Shown: positions 52,414 to 60,385 of the stretch, piece by piece
How positions within the stretch are numbered: position 1 is the first letter of the stretch
How the letters are laid out: the number at the start of each line of letters is the position of its first letter
Assembly: GCF_902705885.1 (NCBI RefSeq)
Contig: NZ_CACSIP010000012.1
Span: forward strand, 243,379 to 307,378
Length of the DNA: 64,000 bases
Reading direction: 5' to 3'
From: Mycolicibacterium austroafricanum
Lineage (GTDB): Bacteria; Actinomycetota; Actinomycetes; Mycobacteriales; Mycobacteriaceae
Position numbers and translations under genes: made by a program
Notes under the pieces: model-generated
Database searches by the model: none
Seen by the model: only the letters and a program-made list of their open reading frames with translations
What the model was told of the DNA's origin: nothing

Positions 52414-53075
52414 AACCCGACGAAGAAAGTCGCCAGGAGATGAATGTGTCTGTCAAGACCGACCGGAAACTCGACGACGAGACTTCCGACGCCGCACCCG
52501 AGGGTGACGAGGCCACACCCGAGGCTGCACCCGATACCGAGGCTGGCGACGACGGAGCCGACGACGGCACGGAAAGCGTGGCAGCCGAACGGAGGCCGTG
52601 GCAGCGTCGCTTGGTGGTCGCGGCGGTGGCGGTACTGATCGTCGGCGGATTCGTGACGTCGGGATTCTTGGGGTGGCAACTGTGGCAGGACCGGCAGGTG
52701 GCACGTGCTGGGGAGCAGGCGCAGGCGGCTGCGGTCGAGTACGCGCAGGTACTGACGAGCATTGACTCCGCCAGGGTCGACGAGAACTTCGATCGGGTGC
52801 TCGACGGCGCGACCGGTGAGTTCAAGGACATGTATTCCGAGTCCAGCGTGGAGTTGCGGCAGTTGCTCATCGACAACGAGGCGGCCGCGCACGGCGTCGT
52901 CGTCGAGTCGGCGGTCCAGTCCGAGTCCAAGGATAAAGTGGTGGTGCTGCTGTTCGTGGATCAGTCGGTGTCCAATTCTTCGATTCCCGACCCGCGAATC
53001 GACCGAAGCAGGATCAAGATGACGATGGAGTACGTCGACGAACGTTGGCGTGCAGGCAAAGTCGAGCTGCCCTGA
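52410..53075 (+). CDS. Mce-associated membrane protein
   Basis: 221 residues. A long acidic cytoplasmic N-terminus (many Asp/Glu, about residues 1-60) precedes one membrane helix (LVVAAVAVLIVGGFVTSGFLGWQLW) and an extracytoplasmic domain with FKDMYSESSVELRQLLIDNEAAAHGVV and KVVVLLFVDQSVSN, the Mam/Mas pattern. Such proteins stabilise Mce complexes. The gene overlaps mceF by 4 nt and clearly belongs to the operon. Confidence 0.9.
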   Translation: MKPDEESRQEMNVSVKTDRKLDDETSDAAPEGDEATPEAAPDTEAGDDGADDGTESVAAERRPWQRRLVVAAVAVLIVGGFVTSGFLGWQLWQDRQVARAGEQAQAAAVEYAQVLTSIDSARVDENFDRVLDGATGEFKDMYSESSVELRQLLIDNEAAAHGVVVESAVQSESKDKVVVLLFVDQSVSNSSIPDPRIDRSRIKMTMEYVDERWRAGKVELP

Positions 53076-53088
53076 GGTGGAATGGTCG

Positions 53089-53874
53089 ATGGTGCGGTTC
53101 AGCGGGATGACGGCCACGGTGCTGGCGGCCGGCGTGATTGTGGCACCGACAGCCGCGGCGTCTGCGCAGACTTTCTGCGCGGAACTCGGGGGTGCCTGGA
53201 ACGGCCAGTACTGTCACACCTCGGTGCTGTCGGACCGAAAGGCGATGCGCGACATCAAGGTGGCGATCCCCGCAGAGGTCGTCGACGACCCGGTGGCCGG
53301 ACCGGTGGTCCGCAACTACCTGCGCACGCTGGTGGACAACTGGCGGACCGCGGCGGTGAAGATGGTGGCCGACAGCTTCGGCGAAGGCAACTACCAGATC
53401 TTCCGACGTGCCGGTGTGATGACCCTGGTCTACCGGGAGACTTATCACGCTGACGGTCCCGACTTCAACAATGCGTACCGCACATTCACGTTCGACACAA
53501 CCAACGGGCGGCAGCTGCAGCTGGCCGATGTGGTGAAGCCGACTCTTGATCCGTTGGTGGTGATTCCACCGCTGGCGGAGCCGTTCGTGAGGCAGGCGCT
53601 CGACGTGGCCCCTCCCCAGCACGAGCCGGGAAGCTACCCGTTTGTCGTCGACCGTTGGACACCGGACAACGTGTACTCCGGCGGTTACAAGGCCTGGGCG
53701 CTGACCCCCGATGAGCTGATCCTCTACATGCCGGACTATCCCGTGGGACGCGATTCCCCCACGAACTTCACGCCGGGTGTCATGCAGTGGTCGATGGACG
53801 GTGGGACCGTGCAGGCGCATATCCCGCTGGTTGCGCTGGCGCCGGTGCTGCGTCCCGAATTCGGCGGTTCCTGA
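53089..53874 (+). CDS. Secreted MPT64-like (RsiV/DUF3298-type) protein
   Basis: 261 residues from ATG 53089, which follows GAGGTGG. A signal peptide ends near AAASAQT. The mature part starts FCAELGGAWNGQYC, has KVAIPAEVVDDP, then YRTFTFDTTNGRQLQLADVV and WALTPDELILYMPDY. The order of these blocks fits MPT64 (Rv1980c) and the DUF3298/RsiV fold. No enzymatic activity is known for MPT64. Here it rides at the end of a mce operon, 13 bp after the Mce-associated gene, suggesting a role in lipid uptake or export at the envelope. Confidence 0.78.
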   Translation: MVRFSGMTATVLAAGVIVAPTAAASAQTFCAELGGAWNGQYCHTSVLSDRKAMRDIKVAIPAEVVDDPVAGPVVRNYLRTLVDNWRTAAVKMVADSFGEGNYQIFRRAGVMTLVYRETYHADGPDFNNAYRTFTFDTTNGRQLQLADVVKPTLDPLVVIPPLAEPFVRQALDVAPPQHEPGSYPFVVDRWTPDNVYSGGYKAWALTPDELILYMPDYPVGRDSPTNFTPGVMQWSMDGGTVQAHIPLVALAPVLRPEFGGS

Positions 53875-53876
53875 AC

Positions 53877-54476
53877 ATGTTCGGCATTCGAACCCACTGT
53901 CTGGTTCTGGTTCTCGTGGTGCTGCTGATGGTGGCGTCACCGGTGAGTTCGGCGGAACCCGGCCAGAACGGAGTCGCTCCGTCGCTGCCGCCTTTCACCC
54001 CGTACCCGTCGGACTGGTCGCCTGACTACACGGTGTTCCCGTACGACGTCTGGCGGTCGCGGGTCACACCTGAACAGATCACCGCCCAGCGGGAATCCTG
54101 TCAATGGTTCAACGCCCGGTACGACCAGTTGCGGCAACAGGCCTTGGGGTTTCAGCATTTTCTCGGAGACCAGCACGATGACTGGTCGGCGACCGGTGTC
54201 CGGGAGGCCGGTGATGTCGTGGCCGCCAACCTCGACCAATCGGCGGCCTTCTTGAACCCCCGCGCGCACACCTTGTTCATCGTGAACTACCCGGATCTGA
54301 GCGACTATTCGCCGCTCTTCCACGGCGACTCGATCTACCGGCTGTGGTACCAGCTGACCCAGATCAGCGACAAGATCTCGCGGCGGCTGCCGTCGGGTCA
54401 GATCAGCGCCAACACTGCGACCCTGAATGTCTACGGCAGGGCGATCCGCGATTCCGGGGTCTGCGAAGGCGCCTGA
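53877..54476 (+). CDS. Secreted protein of unknown function, last gene of the mce operon
   Basis: 199 residues from ATG 53877, immediately after the previous stop. A signal peptide (about residues 8-27, LVLVLVVLLMVASPVSSAEP) leads to a mature protein with PSLPPFTPYPSDWSPDYTVFPYDVW, then ESCQWFNARYDQLRQQALGFQ and NYPDLSDYSPLFHG. I do not recognise a family. One cysteine near residue 75 and one near the end could form a disulfide. Its tight linkage to the operon suggests a secreted accessory factor. Confidence 0.75.
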   Translation: MFGIRTHCLVLVLVVLLMVASPVSSAEPGQNGVAPSLPPFTPYPSDWSPDYTVFPYDVWRSRVTPEQITAQRESCQWFNARYDQLRQQALGFQHFLGDQHDDWSATGVREAGDVVAANLDQSAAFLNPRAHTLFIVNYPDLSDYSPLFHGDSIYRLWYQLTQISDKISRRLPSGQISANTATLNVYGRAIRDSGVCEGA

Positions 54477-54532
54477 CTGCGGCGCCGCCGGCCGAGACGA
54501 GGCGCGTCCCATAGCCCGGTCCCTGCCACAGC

Positions 54533-54571
54533 CTTGACATGCTGACACAGATCGCTAGTTTCTGTGTCAGC
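54533..54571 (+). promoter_or_regulatory. Sigma-A promoter with overlapping perfect operator for the mpaB-like/tetR pair
   Basis: TTGACA at 54533-54538 and TAGTTT at 54556-54561 are separated by 17 nt, an ideal spacing. A perfect inverted repeat, GCTGACACAGA-N9-TCTGTGTCAGC (54541-54551 and 54561-54571), lies across the spacer and the -10 box. The TetR-family gene that ends this two-gene operon is the obvious candidate to bind it and repress its own transcription. The ribosome-binding site GGAGG (54582-54586) and ATG 54591 follow. Confidence 0.75.
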
Positions 54572-54590
54572 GATGAGTTCGGGAGGCGCC

Positions 54591-55550
54591 ATGGTTGCGG
54601 TCATCAAGGATTCTGCTCAGCAGATCCCGCCCGAGGTCCGGCCGAAGGTGATCAACGAGTTCCGTAAGCACTCGGGCAGCGTCCTGGGTGGTTTCTTCGG
54701 TGCCGCGGCTTTCGACGAAGTGGCGCTGGTGCCGGTGGCGGCCGCGGTCGACAAGACCGGACGGTTCGAGTCGAACTTCGCCGATCGTGGTGTGCGCAGC
54801 GGGTTCTCGGCATTCCTGGCGATATGGGGTGACGCCACCGATCGCGCCGCCGAGGGGGAGCGGCTCAAGACACTGCATCGTGACGTGCGTGGACGTGGCA
54901 AGGGTGAGTTCGCCGACGTGCGCTACAGCGCGCTGGACCCACGGCTGTGGAACTGGATCGCGATCAGCGGGCTGTTCCTGGTGCTCAACTCGTTCACACC
55001 GTGCACCGGCATCACGTTGACCGAGGACGAACGTGAGGTCGCCTACCGGCAACTCCTGGAGTCGTTTCGCGCCCTGGAACTGCCGGGCAAGAACGCCAAA
55101 CTTCCGGCCAGCTACGCCGAGGCCGTCGAGTACTACGAATCCATGGTCGACGGCGAACTGGCCGCGAATCCGTTTCTGCGCCGGGTCACCGAGAACCTGA
55201 CCCGGTTGCCGCTGCCGACGCTGGTCCTTCCGCCGGCGCTCCGCCTGGCGCTCACGCCGTCCTGGCTGGTGCTTCGTCCGCTGGCCGGACGTGTGGTCAA
55301 GGTGTGCTCGTTCGGCATCCTGCATCCAGGGGTGCGTGAACTCACCGGGTTCGAATGGCAGAGCCGCCATGACCGGGAGTTCGCCCTCTACAGCCGGCTG
55401 CTACAGCTGGCGTGGCGGACCCTCCCGGATCGAGTGTTGCTGATTCCGTTGGCCCGCAACCGCATCGAGTACGAGAAGTTGGTGCGACTGCATCGTTCGG
55501 TGGGGCTCGAGTCGTTCGCCCCGCCTGCGGGCAGCTGCCCGGCCGGCTGA
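54591..55550 (+). CDS. MpaB-family (DUF2236) oxygenase-like protein
   Basis: 319 residues from ATG 54591, with GGAGG 4 nt before it; two earlier in-frame starts overlap the operator. The DUF2236/MpaB pattern is present in SVLGGFFGAAAFDEVALVPVAAAVD and YSALDPRLWNWIAISGLFLVLNSF, with a hydrophobic C-terminal stretch LPPALRLALTPSWLVLRPLAGR. MpaB is an oxygenase of mycophenolic acid synthesis, and related proteins are haem-linked (latex-clearing type), but no substrate is known for mycobacterial members. It is the first gene of an operon with tetR 13 bp downstream. Confidence 0.83.
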   Translation: MVAVIKDSAQQIPPEVRPKVINEFRKHSGSVLGGFFGAAAFDEVALVPVAAAVDKTGRFESNFADRGVRSGFSAFLAIWGDATDRAAEGERLKTLHRDVRGRGKGEFADVRYSALDPRLWNWIAISGLFLVLNSFTPCTGITLTEDEREVAYRQLLESFRALELPGKNAKLPASYAEAVEYYESMVDGELAANPFLRRVTENLTRLPLPTLVLPPALRLALTPSWLVLRPLAGRVVKVCSFGILHPGVRELTGFEWQSRHDREFALYSRLLQLAWRTLPDRVLLIPLARNRIEYEKLVRLHRSVGLESFAPPAGSCPAG

Positions 55551-55563
55551 CACGGGCCGGTTC

Positions 55564-56151
55564 ATGCGACGACTTCGCAACACCGACAGCCGCACCGAAC
55601 AGGAGTCGGCGATTCTCAAGGCGGCCGCCGAAGAGGTCGCGTTGGTCGGGATCGGCCGCCTGAGTATGGACGTGGTGGCCCGCCAGGCCGGGGTCAGCCG
55701 CAGCACGCTGTACCGGCGGTTCCCCAGCCGCGACGCGTTGATCACCGAACTGGGCCGCCAGACCTTCGAGTTCGCGATGGCGCGGCTGCAGACTGTCGCG
55801 ATCGACTCGGGACCGCAGGCCGCCTCGGTGGCCGCGTTCCGCGAGGGGGTCCGGCTGCTCACCGGCGAACCGGTGATGCGCCGGTTTCTGCAACTCGACG
55901 GTGAGTTCACCGCGACCACCGAGATGGTCGCCGAGGCACGGCTGTTCCTGGTCAGCGCGGCGACGGCGATGGCCAAGGCGCTGCGGGCGGCCGGTGCGAC
56001 GATGTCCGACCACGAACTGATGGCCGTCGCCGAGGTGCACATCCGCCTGGCGGCGTCGCTGGTTCAGGTCAACACCGACGTCCTCGATGTCACCGACGAC
56101 GACGCGGTGGCGCGGTACGCGAAGACCTACCTGGCACCACTGGTGCACTGA
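55564..56151 (+). CDS. TetR-family transcriptional regulator
   Basis: 195 residues. The N-terminal helix-turn-helix reads ILKAAAEEVALVGIGRLSMDVVARQAGVSRSTLYRRF, followed by the variable ligand domain. It is encoded 13 bp downstream of the MpaB-like gene and so probably controls that operon through the inverted repeat at 54541-54571. A short inverted repeat ATGGAC-N5-GTCCAT lies downstream (56184-56200) before the FadD gene and could be a second target or a terminator. Confidence 0.92.
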   Translation: MRRLRNTDSRTEQESAILKAAAEEVALVGIGRLSMDVVARQAGVSRSTLYRRFPSRDALITELGRQTFEFAMARLQTVAIDSGPQAASVAAFREGVRLLTGEPVMRRFLQLDGEFTATTEMVAEARLFLVSAATAMAKALRAAGATMSDHELMAVAEVHIRLAASLVQVNTDVLDVTDDDAVARYAKTYLAPLVH

Positions 56152-56304
56152 CACGAATGAACCTTCACATAATCAATCCAGTCATGGACAAAACGTCCAT
56201 ATTCACCTCGACCAGCCCGCATATATGGATGAAACTGTGAGTCACATCTGGATGATTGAGCGAAACCGGACAGCGATGCGTGTCGGCGTGGCACGCTTCT
56301 GACC

Positions 56305-57867
56305 ATGGCTGATCTGCCCGCTCCCCGATTCCTCGACGACCGCGTAGCGCACTGGGCCGCCACCACGCCCGATGCCGAAGCCATGGACTACCTCGACCGG
56401 TCCTGGACCTGGGCGCAGTGGAACGACCGCGTGCGCCGGCTGGCCGGTGCGCTCACCGAACGCGGCGTCCAGCGTGGGGACGTCGTCGCTTTCCTGGACA
56501 AGAACCACCCGGCGTGCGTGGAGCTGACGTTCGCCGCGGCGTCGCTCGGCGCCGCCAACGCGATCGTCAACTTCCGGCTGGCCGCCGACGAGCTCGACTA
56601 CGTGCTCAACGACTCGGGTGCCAAGGTGCTCATCGTCGGAACGGAGTTCAAACCCGCAATCGACAAGATCCGCGACAAGCTCACCAGCCTCGAGCACGTC
56701 ATCGCCATCACGCCCGAGGGCGACGACGAGTACGAGGCGATGCTGGAAGCGGCGACGCCCGCCGAACGCGGCGACGACGTCGACCCTGATGACGTCGCCA
56801 TCATCATGTACTCCTCGGGCACCACCGGGCGGCCCAAGGGCGTCGAGCTCACCCAGGCCAACATGATCGCCCACACCGTCAACGCCCACGAGGGCTTCGA
56901 GTTCGACGAGGGCGACAAGAACATGGTGTCGATGCCGCTGTTCCACGTGGGCGGCTCGTCGTACGTGCAGTTCGGCATCCACGACGGCGTTCCGAGCGTG
57001 ATGACCCGCGACGTGGACGGCGCTGCGCTGGCCGGGGCTATCCTCAAGGGCGCCAACCGAACCTTCTTGGTCCCCGCGGTGCTGGCCAAGGTGCTCGAAT
57101 CCGGCGAGGACGCGGTCAAGTTGTTCAGCGCGCTCAAGACCTACGGCTACGGTGCGTCGCCGATGCCGCTGCCGCTGCTGCGGGCGGCACTCGAAGCCTG
57201 GCCGAACACCGACTTCATCCAGGCTTACGGGCTCACGGAGCTGTGTGGGGTGATCAGCCATCTGATGCCCGAGGCGCACCGCGCCAAAGACCATCCGGAG
57301 CGGTTGACGAGTGCGGGCACCCTGGTGCCCCAAGCCGAGGTCCGCGTCGTCGACCCGGACACCCTCGACGATGTCCCCGCCGGTGAGCAGGGTGAATTGT
57401 GGTTCCGCTCACCGCAGTTGATGAAGGGCTACCACAACAAGCCCGAGGCCACCGCCGAGGCGATCACCGACGACGGCTGGTTCCGCACCGGCGACGTCGG
57501 CCGCGTCGACGAGGGTGGCTACATCTTCGTCGAGGACCGGCTCAAGGACATGATCATCTCCGGCGGCGAGAACATCTACTCCATCGAGGTGGAGCGGGTG
57601 CTCGCCGAGCACGAGGCCGTGGTGGAGGTCGCGGTCATCGGTGTGCCCGACGAGCGATGGGGCGAGGTCGTCAAAGCGGTGGTCGTGGTCGAGTCGGAGG
57701 TCTCCGAATCGGACCTGATCGCGTTCGCCCGCGAGCGGCTGGCCGCCTACAAGTGCCCCAAGACCGTCGACATCACCGACGAGTTGCCGCGCAACCCCAC
57801 CGGCAAGATCCTGAAAAAGGATCTGCGCAAACCACATTGGGAGGGGCGCGACCGCGCGACGGTTTAG
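56305..57867 (+). CDS. Acyl-CoA synthetase, FadD family
   Basis: 520 residues. Signatures: YSSGTTGRPKGVELT (P-loop), MPLFHVGGSSYVQF, AYGLTELCGVISHLM, the hinge GWFRTGDVGRVDEGG and GKILKKDLRKPHW. It is a standard ANL acyl-CoA ligase. It lies downstream of the MpaB/TetR pair with a 153-bp gap that holds a short inverted repeat, so it may have its own promoter. Substrate class is unknown; the context of a mce operon suggests lipid or sterol side-chain use, by inference. The stop overlaps the SOUL gene stop (TTAG). Confidence 0.9.
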   Translation: MADLPAPRFLDDRVAHWAATTPDAEAMDYLDRSWTWAQWNDRVRRLAGALTERGVQRGDVVAFLDKNHPACVELTFAAASLGAANAIVNFRLAADELDYVLNDSGAKVLIVGTEFKPAIDKIRDKLTSLEHVIAITPEGDDEYEAMLEAATPAERGDDVDPDDVAIIMYSSGTTGRPKGVELTQANMIAHTVNAHEGFEFDEGDKNMVSMPLFHVGGSSYVQFGIHDGVPSVMTRDVDGAALAGAILKGANRTFLVPAVLAKVLESGEDAVKLFSALKTYGYGASPMPLPLLRAALEAWPNTDFIQAYGLTELCGVISHLMPEAHRAKDHPERLTSAGTLVPQAEVRVVDPDTLDDVPAGEQGELWFRSPQLMKGYHNKPEATAEAITDDGWFRTGDVGRVDEGGYIFVEDRLKDMIISGGENIYSIEVERVLAEHEAVVEVAVIGVPDERWGEVVKAVVVVESEVSESDLIAFARERLAAYKCPKTVDITDELPRNPTGKILKKDLRKPHWEGRDRATV

Positions 57868-58490
57868 GCCTCGATCGGTACCGCGACCTCGTTGCGGCGC
57901 CGGAACGGCAGCGTCCACGGCGGGTCGTAGAACCACGCCACCGCCTCACCAACCGCTTCGATACCGTTGTCGCGCAAGGCTTTGTGCAACCGTTCGGTGG
58001 CGGCGGCGACGGCCCTCGGGCCGCGGTCGCCGCTGAACCGCAGCACTGCCACCGTCTCCGCGGGCACCGGGACCAGCCGCACCGCGTCGTCGTCGGGCTT
58101 CGGCAGGGTTTCCATCGACCACTTCGACGGCATGAAGAAGCGCACCGTCCAGCCGTCCTCGGCACTGCCGGTCTGGGAGACCGGTGCGGTCATCGCGATG
58201 TCCTGACCCGCAGACTGCTGGCTGACCGGTGCGGTCATCGCGATCTCGGTGTCGTGGTGGTTGCCGCCGAAGATGTAGCCCGCGAGCCGGCGGAAGCCGG
58301 TGTTCAGCGCGGCCTGCTTCTCGCCGGCGACGGTGGTCTCGGCGGCGATGCGCGGTCCGTACTGTCGGATCTCCACGCCGTCGGTCAACGGCCGTCGCAG
58401 GTGGTGCGGTTCCTCGGTGCCGACCCGGATCCCGACGATCGACAACACGGACTCCCCGACCTGCCCGGCGATCTTGATGATGCGGTTCAT
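57864..58490 (-). CDS. SOUL/HBP-family haem-binding protein
   Basis: 208 residues from ATG 58490, preceded by AAGGAGAG. The family core is VEIRQYGPRIAAETTV, FRRLAGYIFGGN, MTAPV and RFFMPSKWSMETLPKP. The MTAPVSQ signature occurs twice within 17 residues (EIAMTAPVSQ and DIAMTAPVSQ), a local duplication; normally it is single. SOUL proteins bind tetrapyrroles. It converges on the FadD gene with stop codons overlapping and is followed upstream by the ECF42 pair. Confidence 0.9.
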   Translation of the reverse strand: MNRIIKIAGQVGESVLSIVGIRVGTEEPHHLRRPLTDGVEIRQYGPRIAAETTVAGEKQAALNTGFRRLAGYIFGGNHHDTEIAMTAPVSQQSAGQDIAMTAPVSQTGSAEDGWTVRFFMPSKWSMETLPKPDDDAVRLVPVPAETVAVLRFSGDRGPRAVAAATERLHKALRDNGIEAVGEAVAWFYDPPWTLPFRRRNEVAVPIEA

Positions 58491-58607
58491 GTCAACTCTC
58501 CTTTCTCGACAGGCTGGCAACTCGCAGCCCACCTGCGGAACCCTCGCCCGGTGGGGTATTCGTCGCCGGGGCCGGTGCGGATGGGTTGTAGATCGCTGTG
58601 GCCGGGA

Positions 58608-59834
58608 TCAGACGACTCGCCGAGTCCACTGCGTGATGAGGCGCCGCCGATGCTCGACCTCGGCGTCACTGGTGCCGGCCGATATCGACGCCGTCATCTC
58701 GTCGATCGCCTCGACGTAGCGTCCGTCGCGGGCCAGCAACTCGGCGCGCACCGCATGCCAGCGGTTGTCGGGCTCGAGTTCGGTCAGTGCGGCCAGACCC
58801 GCCGACGTTCCCTGGGCCTCTGCCACCGCGACGGCCCGGGCGAGTCTGGCGGAGGGACTGTGGTGCACGCCGACGAGCAGGTCGTAGAGCCGCACGATCT
58901 CGGTCCAGTCAGTGTCCCGGTAGGACGCCGCGGTGGCATGTTCAGCCGCGATCGCCGCTTGCAACTGGTAGGGGTCACCGATACCGCCGGAGCGCCGCAA
59001 CGAAGCTGCCAGCAACGAGCGTCCTTCGTCGATCGCCGCGGCGTCCCACGCCACCCGGTCCTGCTCGGCCAGGACCACCGGATTGCCGTCGGTGTCGGTG
59101 CGGGCGCTGCGACGGGCCTCGGTCAGCAGGATCAGGGCAAGCACCGACATCGGTGCCCCTTCGTCGGGCATCAGCGCGCAGACCAGCCGTGCCAGCCGGA
59201 CCGCTTCCCGGCAGCCGTCCACATCGCTGAGCTCGCGGCCGGCGGTCGCGCTGTGGGCGCTGGTGTACAGCGTGTAGACCACTGCGCACACCGCCGAGAG
59301 GCGTTGCGGCAGCTCGTCGCTCGACGGCACCTGATAGGGGATCGCGGCGCGCGCGATCTTGGCGCGGGTCCGGGTCAACCGCTTGGCCACCGCGGACTCG
59401 CTGCTCAGCAACACCGCGGCGATCTGGGCGGGCGACAGTCCGCACAGCACCCGCAGGGCGAGTGTCACCTGGGCTTCGAGAGCCAGTGCGGGGTGGGCGC
59501 AGGTGAACAGCAGCCGCAGCATGTCGTCCTCGACCACAGGCCCGGGTGGTGGCTCGTCGTCGAAGTGCAGGTCCATGGCGGCACGCTCCTTGGCGGTCCG
59601 AGAGCCCTCGCGGCGGATGACGTCGATGGCCGCCCGCCGGGCGGTGACGGTCAGCCAGGCGCGTGGCGATTCGGGCACCCCGGTGACCGGCCACTGCCGC
59701 AATGCGCGGGCAGCGGCCTCCTGCACGGCGTCCTCGGCGAGGTGCAGGTCGCCGAGGACCCGGGTGAGGGTGGCCAGGATGTGCGCACCCTCGACCCGGA
59801 TCGTCTCGGCCAACCGACTCTCGGCTGTGCTCAC
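58608..59834 (-). CDS. ECF42-type RNA polymerase sigma factor
   Basis: 408 residues from GTG 59834, which overlaps the stop of the upstream DGPF gene (GTGA). Sigma-2 is in AEDAVQEAAARALRQWP and PRAWLTVTARRAAIDVIRREG, sigma-4 in LSPAQIAAVLLSSESAVAKRLTRTRAKI, and the long C-terminal extension (LSAVCAVVYTLYTSAHSATAG, DRVAWDAAAIDEGRSLL) defines the ECF42 group. With the DGPF gene it forms the textbook ECF42 pair. Targets are unknown; members often activate their own operon. Confidence 0.93.
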   Translation of the reverse strand: MSTAESRLAETIRVEGAHILATLTRVLGDLHLAEDAVQEAAARALRQWPVTGVPESPRAWLTVTARRAAIDVIRREGSRTAKERAAMDLHFDDEPPPGPVVEDDMLRLLFTCAHPALALEAQVTLALRVLCGLSPAQIAAVLLSSESAVAKRLTRTRAKIARAAIPYQVPSSDELPQRLSAVCAVVYTLYTSAHSATAGRELSDVDGCREAVRLARLVCALMPDEGAPMSVLALILLTEARRSARTDTDGNPVVLAEQDRVAWDAAAIDEGRSLLAASLRRSGGIGDPYQLQAAIAAEHATAASYRDTDWTEIVRLYDLLVGVHHSPSARLARAVAVAEAQGTSAGLAALTELEPDNRWHAVRAELLARDGRYVEAIDEMTASISAGTSDAEVEHRRRLITQWTRRVV

Positions 59835-60181
59835 CCCGCGAACTCGATGACCGGACGCACCTCGACCGCACCTCCCCACGCTGCGGGAATCTCGGCGGCC
59901 ATCCGCAGGGCCTCGTCGAGGTCGGCGGCCTCGATCAAGAAGAACCCGGTGAGCGCTTCCTTGGTTTCGGCATAGGGCCCGTCGCTGAGGACGACGTCAC
60001 CGCCGCGAGCGCCGGTGACCCGCACGGTGGTGGCGGTCGAGGTCGGGTACAGCGCGGCGCCTCCGCGGATCGAACCGCCGTGTGTCGCCCCGAACTCGCG
60101 GTATTCGGCCATCTCGGCCGCCTGCTCGGGGGCAGTCCAGTCGACGTCTGCGGTGTAGGTGAGTGCGGCGTACTGAGGCAT
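59831..60181 (-). CDS. DGPF/YCII-family protein, partner of the ECF42 sigma factor
   Basis: 116 residues from ATG 60181, preceded by AAGGAGAA. The family signature is VVLSDGPYAETKEALTGFFLIEAADLDEALRMAAEIP. It overlaps the sigma-factor gene by 4 nt and is translated first. DGPF proteins are the standard partners of ECF42 sigma factors; a regulatory or catalytic role is proposed but not proven. Confidence 0.92.
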   Translation of the reverse strand: MPQYAALTYTADVDWTAPEQAAEMAEYREFGATHGGSIRGGAALYPTSTATTVRVTGARGGDVVLSDGPYAETKEALTGFFLIEAADLDEALRMAAEIPAAWGGAVEVRPVIEFAG

Positions 60182-60385
60182 GTGCGTTCTCCTTCTGATG
60201 GGGTGACCCGTTTGTGGAATCACATCAAGAAGACGAACGGGACGCACCGAAAAGGACATCCTCGTGCGGTGTGACTCCCGCGCGCGTTCGGCGGACCGGT
60301 CAGCCGGCGTTGGTAGCGTGTGGGAACGGGCGTCCGGTCCGAACCGGGGCCCACCGATGAAGACGACCAGAAGCCGTGGGCTGCA

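Noticed and set aside
56184..56200. ATGGAC-N5-GTCCAT inverted repeat before the fadD gene
   Set aside because: Short arms and no promoter boxes placed around it. Mentioned with the TetR gene as a possibility but not listed as a feature.
57399..59975. 858-codon open frame on the plus strand
   Set aside because: It runs through the fadD gene in another frame and antisense to the SOUL and ECF42 genes. Its protein is rich in Arg/Gly/His with no family features, as expected for shadow frames in high-GC DNA.
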